NCBI GenBank assembly: GCA_021805825.1
Contig: JAJZEC010000001.1
Location: forward strand, 62,001 to 126,000
Direction: 5' to 3'
DNA: 64,000 bases
Source of the DNA: Pseudomonadota bacterium
GTDB lineage: Bacteria; Pseudomonadota; Gammaproteobacteria; Burkholderiales; Burkholderiaceae_C
Shown piece after piece: positions 55,863-64,000 of the stretch. Made by a program: the position numbers and the translations under genes. The notes below the pieces were generated by a model, which made no database searches, had not been told where the DNA came from, and saw only the letters and a program-made list of their open reading frames with translations. Each line of letters begins with the position of its first letter. Position 1 is the first letter of the stretch.

Positions 55863-57293
55863 TCAGGAGCCGGGCGCCGATGCGCCGTGTCCGCTGACGG
55901 CGGAGCCGTCGGCGGGGCGTAGCCGCAGGAAGGCGGGGATCGCCAGCAGTGGCAGCAGCGCCAGCATGACGAAAGCCATGCGCAGGTGATCCAGGCTGGG
56001 GGTCGCCTGAGGGGCCAGCAGCCGCAGGGCCGCGGCGCCCGCGCCGACGCCCAGGCTCACGGTGAGCTGCTGCAGCAGGCCGCCCAGGCTGGTGGCGCGG
56101 CTCAGGCGCGCGGCCGCGACGTCGGCATAGGCCAGGGTGTTGGAACTCATGAACTGGGTCGAGCGCACGGCGCCGTAGACGACGATGGCCAGGGCGATCG
56201 CCCATTGCGGGGTGTCGCGCCCGATGGCCGCGAAGGCGGCCAGGCATGCCGCGCTGGCCAGGGCGCTGCCGCCGAGCAGCGCGCGGAAACCCCAGCGCTT
56301 GAGCGCCGGGCCGACTCCCAGGCGGATGGCGGGCGCACCCAGCGCCGACAGGAACACCAGCGAGCCCGCCTGCACCGGGCTCATGCCCAGCCCGAGCTGC
56401 AGCAGCAGCGGCAGCAGGTACAGCGGCGCGTTCATCGCCACCCGGCACAGGCCTCCCGCCAGGGTCGCGATGCCGAAGGCGCGTTCGCGCAGCAAGTCGA
56501 GCTCGACCGCCGGGCGCGCGCAGCGTCGGCTGTGCAGCACGAAGCCCAGCAGCAGCGCGACGCTGGCCAGCAGTTCCAGCAGCAGCGTGGCCGCCGAGGC
56601 CAGGCCGAGGGATTCGACCACCCACTGCAGCAGCGCCACCGCGCCGGCGAACACCAGGAACCCGGCGAGGTCGAACGGTGCCCGCGGCTCCGCCGCCTGC
56701 GGGCTGACATGGCGCGTCGCGAGCACGATGCCCAGCAGCCCGAACGGCACGTTGACATAGAAGATCCAGCGCCACGACGCATAGGTCGTCAGGTAGCCAC
56801 CGAGCAGCGGGCCCAGCAGGGGTCCGATGATCGCCGGCACGGTGATGTAGGTCATCGCCCGCACGAGCTGGCTGCGCGGGAAGCTGCGCAGCAGGATGAG
56901 CCGCCCCACCGGGGTCATCATCGCACCGCCGAGCCCCTGCAGCACCCGCGTGGCCACCAGCATCGGCAGGTTCTGCGCCGCCCCGCAGGCCATCGAGCCG
57001 AGGCTGAACAGCAGCAGCGCGCTGATGAACACCCGGCGGGTTCCGAAGCGGTCGGCGAACCAGCCGCTGAGCGGAATGAACACCGCCAGCGTGAGCACGT
57101 AGGCGCTGACCGCCAGGTTCATGTCCAGCGCGCTGGCGTGCAGCGCGACGGACATCGCCGGCAGCGCGGTGGTGATGATGGTCGAGTCGAGCTGTTCCAT
57201 CAGGAAGGCCACCGCCACCACGCCGGCGATCAGCAACGGCGAACGCGGGGGCGCAACGTCGTCGCGTTGCGCGGCATCGGGGATGGTCGGCAC
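55863..57293 (-). CDS. MFS transporter, DHA2 family (GTG start)
   Basis: LMEQLDSTIITTALPAMSVALHASALDMNLAVSAYVLTLAVFIPLSGWFADRFGTRRVF; VLQGLGGAMMTPVGRLILLRSFPRSQLVRAM. Confidence 0.91.
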   Translation of the reverse strand: MPTIPDAAQRDDVAPPRSPLLIAGVVAVAFLMEQLDSTIITTALPAMSVALHASALDMNLAVSAYVLTLAVFIPLSGWFADRFGTRRVFISALLLFSLGSMACGAAQNLPMLVATRVLQGLGGAMMTPVGRLILLRSFPRSQLVRAMTYITVPAIIGPLLGPLLGGYLTTYASWRWIFYVNVPFGLLGIVLATRHVSPQAAEPRAPFDLAGFLVFAGAVALLQWVVESLGLASAATLLLELLASVALLLGFVLHSRRCARPAVELDLLRERAFGIATLAGGLCRVAMNAPLYLLPLLLQLGLGMSPVQAGSLVFLSALGAPAIRLGVGPALKRWGFRALLGGSALASAACLAAFAAIGRDTPQWAIALAIVVYGAVRSTQFMSSNTLAYADVAAARLSRATSLGGLLQQLTVSLGVGAGAAALRLLAPQATPSLDHLRMAFVMLALLPLLAIPAFLRLRPADGSAVSGHGASAPGS

Positions 57294-57495
57294 GGAATGG
57301 GGGAGTCGGGGCGGGGGCGGGGCGGGGCGGAGGCGGGTTCGGAGATCGGCGCAGTGTCGCGATCCACCGTTCCGGCAGGCAAGCCTAGCGCCTGCGCCGT
57401 GTTCGAGGCGCGGGAGGGGGCATGCGCGCCGCGGGCAAGCGCCTCGCGCCGGACTTGCGGTGGATCAGCCCGGCGGCCGCCAGGGCGGAGCTTCG

Positions 57496-57522
57496 TTAGC
57501 ACTCTCCTTCCGTGAGTGCTAA
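57496..57522 (+). promoter_or_regulatory. Perfect CIRCE element (HrcA operator)
   Basis: TTAGCACTC-tccttccgt-GAGTGCTAA: exact 9-bp arms with 9-bp spacer. Confidence 0.95.
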
Positions 57523-57553
57523 ACTACGGCCTGTGATGAAAGGGAGGACAGCG

Positions 57554-58468
<915 letters not shown>

Positions 58469-58483
58469 GCCGACGCGGGCGGC

Positions 58484-59425
58484 TCAGCCGGGGGCGTGGC
58501 GGGGCGCCAGCCGCTCCCAGTCGGCGACCCCGAGCAGCACCTCGCACAGCGCCTGCGCCGCCGAGGAAAGCCGACGCTCGTCGCTGGTGAACAGCCCGAT
58601 GCGCCTTTGCACCTGGATGCCCCGCAGCGGCAGGCAGCGCGCCCCCAGCTCGAGCATCTGCGGCACGCAGAAGCCCGGAACCGCGCTGACACCCAGCCCC
58701 TGCGCGACCATGCGTCCGAGGGTGGCCAGCTGGTGGCACTCGAAAGCCGCGGCCATGCTGCGGCCGCTTTCGGCGAAGGCGCGCTCGAGCAGCACGCGCA
58801 CGGCCGATGGGCGCTGCAGGGTGATGAAACGTTCGTCGGCCAACGCGGTCCACGCCACCGACTCCGCGGCGCACAGCGGGCTGCCCGGCGGCACGACGGC
58901 CACGAAACGGTCGGTATAGAAGGGGGCGAAATGCAGGCGGCCTGCACCATAGGGCTCGAAGGCGATTCCCAGCTCGACATGCCGGCTGTGGATCATCTCC
59001 AGCACCTCCTCGTTGATCACGTCGTGCACCGCGACATGGATCCGCGGGTAGCGCTGCACGAACAGCGCCAGCGCGCGCGGCAGCAGGTTGCCCGCGAAGG
59101 ACGGGATGGCGGCGATGGAGACGCGGCCGATGTCCAGCTCGAAGTGCTGGCGCATGAGGTCGCGCGCGTTATCCCAGTCGGCGAGCAGTCGAGGCGCGAT
59201 GGCCAGCAGCACCTCGCCCTCCGGGGTCAGCTGCACATTGCGGCTGCTGCGCACGAACAGCGCGCCTCCGAGGGAGTTCTCCAGCGCCTTGATGGCCAGG
59301 CTCAGCGCGGGCTGCGACAGATGAAGGCGTTCGCAGGCCTGCACGAAGCTCAGGCTCTGGGCGACGGCCAGGAAGGCCTTGAGCTGCTTGAGGGTCACTG
59401 GTCTTTTAGGAAAACAATGGATCAT
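58484..59425 (-). CDS. LysR family transcriptional regulator
   Basis: VTLKQLKAFLAVAQSLSFVQACERLHLSQPALSLAIKALENSLGGALFVRSSRNVQLTPEG. Confidence 0.95.
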   Translation of the reverse strand: MIHCFPKRPVTLKQLKAFLAVAQSLSFVQACERLHLSQPALSLAIKALENSLGGALFVRSSRNVQLTPEGEVLLAIAPRLLADWDNARDLMRQHFELDIGRVSIAAIPSFAGNLLPRALALFVQRYPRIHVAVHDVINEEVLEMIHSRHVELGIAFEPYGAGRLHFAPFYTDRFVAVVPPGSPLCAAESVAWTALADERFITLQRPSAVRVLLERAFAESGRSMAAAFECHQLATLGRMVAQGLGVSAVPGFCVPQMLELGARCLPLRGIQVQRRIGLFTSDERRLSSAAQALCEVLLGVADWERLAPRHAPG

Positions 59426-59444
59426 ACTGAAAATTAAAATTAAC

Positions 59445-59457
59445 AAATCGTCGATTT
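59445..59457. promoter_or_regulatory. Candidate LysR-type regulator operator half (AAATCG-T-CGATTT palindrome in AT-rich island)
   Basis: Perfect 6-1-6 palindrome in the divergent LysR/scoA intergenic region. Confidence 0.4.
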
Positions 59458-59562
59458 CCGGCGACCATCGGTGGTTGAGCCCCGGCGATGGGCCGGGATG
59501 CAGCGGGGCAGCAGGCGCGGGGTCGCGGTGGCCGACGGCCATGCCCCGGAGAAGGAGCAAGG

Positions 59563-60261
59563 ATGAGAGGACTCGACAAGCGCGTGGCCAGCTACGAGCA
59601 GGCCCTGGAGGGCCTGCAGGACGGCATGACCGTGGTCGCCGGGGGCTTCGGCCTGTGCGGGATCCCGGAGAACCTGATTGCCGAGATCCGGCGTCGCGGG
59701 GTGCGCGACCTGACCGTGGTGTCGAACAACTGCGGGGTGGACGGCTTCGGCCTGGGCCTGCTGCTGGAGAACCGGCAGGTGCGCAAGGTCGTCGCGTCCT
59801 ACGTCGGCGAGAACGCGCTGTTCGAAAAGCAGCTGCTGGCCGGGGAGATCGAGGTCGTGCTCACGCCCCAGGGCACGCTGGCGGAAAAGCTGCGCGCCGG
59901 CGGCGCCGGGATCCCGGCCTTCTACACCGCCACCGGCTATGGCACCCCGGTGGCCGAGGGCAAGGAAGTGCGCAGCTTCGGGGGCCGCAACTACATCCTG
60001 GAAGAGGCGATCACCGGCGATTTCGCGATCGTCAAGGGGTGGAAGGCCGACTACTTCGGCAATGTGATCTACCGCCACACGGCGCAGAACTTCAATCCCC
60101 TGGTGGCCACTGCCGGGCGCATCACCGTGGTCGAGGTGGAAGAGATCGTTCCACCCGGCACGCTCGAGCCCAGCCAGATCCATACCCCCGGGATCTACGT
60201 CGACCGTCTCATCCAGGGGACGTTCGAGAAGCGCATCGAGCAGCGTACCGTGCGCAGCTGA
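59563..60261 (+). CDS. scoA: 3-oxoacid CoA-transferase subunit A
   Basis: [68 protein letters not shown]. Confidence 0.93.
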   Translation: MRGLDKRVASYEQALEGLQDGMTVVAGGFGLCGIPENLIAEIRRRGVRDLTVVSNNCGVDGFGLGLLLENRQVRKVVASYVGENALFEKQLLAGEIEVVLTPQGTLAEKLRAGGAGIPAFYTATGYGTPVAEGKEVRSFGGRNYILEEAITGDFAIVKGWKADYFGNVIYRHTAQNFNPLVATAGRITVVEVEEIVPPGTLEPSQIHTPGIYVDRLIQGTFEKRIEQRTVRS

Positions 60262-60290
60262 GACGGATCGGCCAACCGAAGGATCAAGCC

Positions 60291-60947
60291 ATGAGTCTGA
60301 CACGTGAACAAATGGCCCAGCGCGTGGCGCGGGAGCTGCGCGACGGCTACTACGTCAACCTGGGAATCGGCATTCCGACCCTGGTCGCCAACTATGTGCC
60401 CGAGGGCATGGACGTCATGCTGCAGTCGGAGAACGGGCTGCTCGGCATGGGACGCTTCCCGACCGAAGCCGAGCTCGACCCGGACATGATCAACGCCGGC
60501 AAGCAGACGGTGACCGCGCGCCCTGGCGCCGCGATCTTCAGTTCCGCCGAGTCCTTCGCGATGATCCGCGGCGGGCACGTGGATCTCACCGTGCTGGGCG
60601 CCTTCGAGGTCGACGTCGAGGGCAATATCGCGTCGTGGATGATTCCCGGCAAGCTGGTCAAGGGCATGGGCGGGGCGATGGATCTGGTGGCCGGGGCGGC
60701 CAACATCATCGTGGTCATGACCCACGCGTCGAAGAATGGTGAGTCCAAGCTGCTGCCGCGCTGCAACCTGCCGCTGACCGGAGCCGGCTGCATCCGCCGC
60801 GTGCTCACCGACCTGGCCTACCTGGAGATCGAGGACGGAGCCTTCGTGCTCAGGGAGCGCGCTCCCGGGATCCCGGTGGAGGAGATCGTCGCCAAGACCG
60901 CCGGCAGGCTGGTCGTGCCCGACCACGTTCCGGAAATGCAGTTCTAG
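60291..60947 (+). CDS. scoB: 3-oxoacid CoA-transferase subunit B
   Basis: VNLGIGIPTLVANYVPEGMDVMLQSENGLLGMG (SENG active-site Glu). Confidence 0.94.
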   Translation: MSLTREQMAQRVARELRDGYYVNLGIGIPTLVANYVPEGMDVMLQSENGLLGMGRFPTEAELDPDMINAGKQTVTARPGAAIFSSAESFAMIRGGHVDLTVLGAFEVDVEGNIASWMIPGKLVKGMGGAMDLVAGAANIIVVMTHASKNGESKLLPRCNLPLTGAGCIRRVLTDLAYLEIEDGAFVLRERAPGIPVEEIVAKTAGRLVVPDHVPEMQF

Positions 60948-60984
60948 GGCGCAGCGCCCGGCGCCGGGCAGCCCCCGGCGCCCA

Positions 60985-62475
60985 TCACAGGAGCACGATG
61001 TCGAACTGGTGCTGGTGGTAGGCCGGTTCGACCTGCAGCGCGATCGGCTTGCCGATGAAGTCCGACAGCTCGGCCAGGTGCGCACTTTCCTCCTCGAGGA
61101 ACAGGTCGATCACCGCGTCGCAGGCCAGGATGCGGAATTCCTTCGGGTTGAACTGCCGCGCTTCGCGCAGGATTTCCCGCAGGATGTCGTAGCAGGTGGT
61201 GCGCGCGGTCTTCACCTGACCCTGGCCTGCGCAGGCCGGGCAGGGCTCGCACAGCAGGTGGGCAAGCGACTCGCGGGTGCGCTTGCGGGTCATCTCCACC
61301 AGTCCGAGCTGGGAAAATCCATTGACCGTCACCTTGACCTTGTCGCGGGCAAGGGACTTGCGCAGTTCCTCCAGCACCGCGGTGCGATGCTGCTGGCTGT
61401 GCATGTCGATGAAGTCGATGAGGATGATCCCCCCCAGGTTGCGCAGCCGCAGCTGGCGCGCGATGGCCTGCGCCGCCTCGAGGTTGGTCTTGAACACCGT
61501 ATCGTCGAAATTGCGGGCGCCAACGAAGCCCCCGGTGTTCACGTCGACGGTGGTCATCGCCTCCGTCTGGTCGATGATGAGGTAACCGCCGGACTTGAGA
61601 TCCACCCTGCGGCCGAGGGCCTTCTCGATCTCCCCGTCGATGCTGTAGAGGTCGAACAGCGGGCGCTCGCCTCGATACAACTGGATCTTGTCGACCATCG
61701 AGGGCATGTACTCGGCGGCGAAGTCCCGCAGTCGCTCGTGGTTCTCCCGTGAATCCACCTGGATCGAGCGTGTCAGATCCGAGGCCAGGTCGCGCAGTAC
61801 CCGCTGCGCCAGGCTCAGCTCCTGGTACAGCAGCGCCGGGGCCTGCGCGTTGCGCACCCGCGCCTGCAGCGCGTTCCAGGTCTTGCGCAGGTAGGCGATG
61901 TCCTCCAGCAACTCGGCATCGCTGGCGTCCTCGGCGTTGGTGCGCACGATGAAGCCCATGCTCGCCTTGGCGTCGTGCTGCTGTGCCAGGCCGGCCACGC
62001 GCTGGCGCAGGCTGTCGCGCAGCGCCGGATCCTCGATTTTCTGCGAAATCCCGATATGGCCGTCCTGCGGCAGGTGCACCAGCAGGCGCCCCGCCAGACT
62101 GATCTGGGTCGACAGGCGGGCACCCTTGGCGCCGATCGGATCCTTGATCACCTGCAGCAGCAGCGACTGCCCTTCGAACACCAGCTTCTCGATCGGCAGC
62201 GCCTGGGCGCCGCCGGCGCCCTGTCGGCCCTCGGGGCCTCCGACCATGCGTTGCCAGAGGTCGGCCACATGCAGGAAGGCCGCGCGCTCCAGCCCGATGT
62301 CGACAAAGGCCGATTGCATTCCCGGTAGCACCCGGGCCACCCGCCCGAGGTAGACGTTGCCCGCCAGGCCGCGCTCGAGGGTACGTTCGATGTGGATTTC
62401 CTGCACCGCGGCCTGGGCGACGAGCGCGACCCGCGTTTCCTGCGGGGTGATGTTGATCAGCAGATCTTCGTGCAT
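60985..62475 (-). CDS. rng: Ribonuclease G
   Basis: MHEDLLINITPQETRVALV...NVYLGRVARVLPGMQSAFVDIGLERAAFLH...TTVDVNTGGFVG...CPACAGQGQVKT. Confidence 0.96.
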   Translation of the reverse strand: MHEDLLINITPQETRVALVAQAAVQEIHIERTLERGLAGNVYLGRVARVLPGMQSAFVDIGLERAAFLHVADLWQRMVGGPEGRQGAGGAQALPIEKLVFEGQSLLLQVIKDPIGAKGARLSTQISLAGRLLVHLPQDGHIGISQKIEDPALRDSLRQRVAGLAQQHDAKASMGFIVRTNAEDASDAELLEDIAYLRKTWNALQARVRNAQAPALLYQELSLAQRVLRDLASDLTRSIQVDSRENHERLRDFAAEYMPSMVDKIQLYRGERPLFDLYSIDGEIEKALGRRVDLKSGGYLIIDQTEAMTTVDVNTGGFVGARNFDDTVFKTNLEAAQAIARQLRLRNLGGIILIDFIDMHSQQHRTAVLEELRKSLARDKVKVTVNGFSQLGLVEMTRKRTRESLAHLLCEPCPACAGQGQVKTARTTCYDILREILREARQFNPKEFRILACDAVIDLFLEEESAHLAELSDFIGKPIALQVEPAYHQHQFDIVLL

Positions 62476-62494
62476 CGATGGCCCCATGCCCCCT

Positions 62495-63118
62495 TCAGAT
62501 GGAAAGCCCGGCCTGGCGGAGCAGCGCGGCGGTTTCGAACAGCGGCAGCCCCATGATGCCGGAGTAGCTGCCCCGGATGTCCTCGATGAACGTCGCCGCG
62601 CGCCCCTGCACGGCGTAGCCTCCGGCCTTGCCGAAGGGCTCGCCGCTGGCCACGTAGGCGTCGATGGCAGCTTCGTTGAGCGTGGCCATGCGCACCACGC
62701 TCTGCTGCAGCGTGGCCGCGCGCTGCCACCGACCCTGCCGATCGGGCCAGGCCACGGCCACCGCGCTGAGCACCCGGTGCCGGCGTGCGCTCAGGCTGCG
62801 CAGCATGGCGCGCGCCTGCGCGGCGTCGCCCGGCTTGCCCAGGATGCGTCGGTCGACGACCACCGTGGTGTCGGCACACAGCACCGGCGCCGCAGCCAGC
62901 GCGCGGCGGCGCAGCCGCTGCAGCGCCGCGTCGAGCTTGGCCTCGGTCACGCGCGCGACGTAGGCCGCGGCGGCCTCGCCGCGCAGCGGTGTTTCCAGCG
63001 CCTCGGCGTCCTCGTCGTCGCCGGCGGCCAGCAGGGTGCAGCGCAGGCCGATCTGCCGCAGCAGTTCGAGGCGTCTCGGGCTGGCCGAGGCAAGGTACAG
63101 CGCGGGAGGTTCGTGCAT
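62495..63118 (-). CDS. Maf family nucleotide pyrophosphatase
   Basis: [24 protein letters not shown]...[20 protein letters not shown]...[16 protein letters not shown]. Confidence 0.93.
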   Translation of the reverse strand: MHEPPALYLASASPRRLELLRQIGLRCTLLAAGDDEDAEALETPLRGEAAAAYVARVTEAKLDAALQRLRRRALAAAPVLCADTTVVVDRRILGKPGDAAQARAMLRSLSARRHRVLSAVAVAWPDRQGRWQRAATLQQSVVRMATLNEAAIDAYVASGEPFGKAGGYAVQGRAATFIEDIRGSYSGIMGLPLFETAALLRQAGLSI

Positions 63119-63246
63119 CGCGGGCAGGCAGGGGCAGGCGACCCATCATACGGCCGCTGCCGGCCGCAGCGCGCGGCTCGGCCGGCGGGCTGGCACAATG
63201 AGGGTTTCCCCGGCGCGGCCTTGCGGCGCGCGTATCGAAGCACTCC

Positions 63247-64000
63247 ATGTCCCTGCTCAGCTGCCAGGATCTGTTCCTGTCCTTCGGTGTGCATCCCTTG
63301 CTCGACCACGCCTCGATGAGCCTGGACAGCGGTGAGCGCGTGGGCCTGATCGGGCGCAACGGCAGCGGCAAATCCTCGCTGCTGCGCGTGGTCTGCGGCC
63401 AGGAGGCGGCCGACGCCGGGGAAGTGCGCCGACAGCAGGGCCTGCGCCTGGCCTACGTCGCGCAGGAGCCGCGACTCGAGGGCTTCGAATCGGTGTTCGA
63501 CGCCGTTGCCGAAGGGGTGGGGCAGGCGCGCGCGTTGCGCGACCGTTTCGAGAACCACGGCGACGCCGAAGACCTGGACGCGCTGCAGACGCGCATCGAG
63601 CTGTTGCAGGGCTGGAACTGGGAGCAGCGCGTGCAGGAAGCGCTTCAGCGCCTGGGCCTGGACGGCGCGGCGCGTGTGCGCGAGCTGTCGGGCGGGCAGC
63701 AGAAACGCGTGGCGCTGGCGCAGGCCCTGGTGGCCGGCCCCGATCTGCTGCTGCTGGACGAGCCGACCAACCATCTCGACCTGCAGGCCATCGCCTGGCT
63801 GGAAGAGCTGCTGCAGTCCTTTCGTGGCGCGGTGCTGCTGGTCAGCCACGACCGCGCCTTCATCGACGCCGTGGCCACGCGCATCGTCGAACTCGACCGT
63901 GGCCAACTGCGCAGCTATCCGGGAAACTATACAGCCTTCGAACAGCGCAAGGCGCGCGAGCTCGCCGACGAGGCGCTGGCGCAGGCGCGCGCCGACAAGC
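63247..64000 (+). CDS. ABC-F family ATP-binding protein (Uup-like), truncated by window edge
   Basis: MSLLSCQDLFLSFGVHPLLDHASMSLDSGERVGLIGRNGSGKSSLLRVV...LSGGQQKRVALAQALVAGPDLLLLDEPTNHLDLQAIAWLEELL. Confidence 0.93.
   Translation, partial: MSLLSCQDLFLSFGVHPLLDHASMSLDSGERVGLIGRNGSGKSSLLRVVCGQEAADAGEVRRQQGLRLAYVAQEPRLEGFESVFDAVAEGVGQARALRDRFENHGDAEDLDALQTRIELLQGWNWEQRVQEALQRLGLDGAARVRELSGGQQKRVALAQALVAGPDLLLLDEPTNHLDLQAIAWLEELLQSFRGAVLLVSHDRAFIDAVATRIVELDRGQLRSYPGNYTAFEQRKARELADEALAQARADK

Overview
The window is a gene-dense, GC-rich chromosomal segment, most likely from a Betaproteobacterium (Burkholderiales-like) judging by gene order and protein sequences. I support 62 protein-coding genes (two truncated at the window edges) and several regulatory or structural DNA elements. 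I saw no tRNA, rRNA, CRISPR array, transposon or prophage. Most of the content is housekeeping: nadE-glnB, ribBA-ribH-nusB, ribD-nrdR, purN, bamC-dapA, parE-parC, rhlE, ilvE, radA-alr, an mdtABC-type RND pump, gpmA, secB-gpsA-pth, coaD, rsmD, ftsY, rpoH, scoAB, rng and maf. The most interesting signals are non-coding or contextual. (1) A PlcP-like phospholipase/metallophosphoesterase, an Agt-like glycosyltransferase and dgkA form a cluster, preceded by four Pho-box half-repeats at exact 11-bp spacing; this looks like a PhoB-controlled phospholipid-remodelling operon with a built-in diacylglycerol kinase. (2) A perfect CIRCE (HrcA) operator lies directly upstream of the sigma-32 gene rpoH. (3) A cluster of DnaA-box-like sequences, including a 21-bp palindrome, lies upstream of parE. 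(4) There are two perfect 28-bp palindromes, one between the divergent genes alr and lplT and one containing both stop codons of the convergent genes rhlE and waaF. (5) A desaturase gene has a plausible promoter and a strong 5'-UTR hairpin. (6) There is a 9-bp minisatellite in a DUF3106 gene and a 17-bp intergenic tandem repeat. I did not find an obviously new multi-gene defence or mobile system. All family assignments come from reading the sequence, not from database searches.
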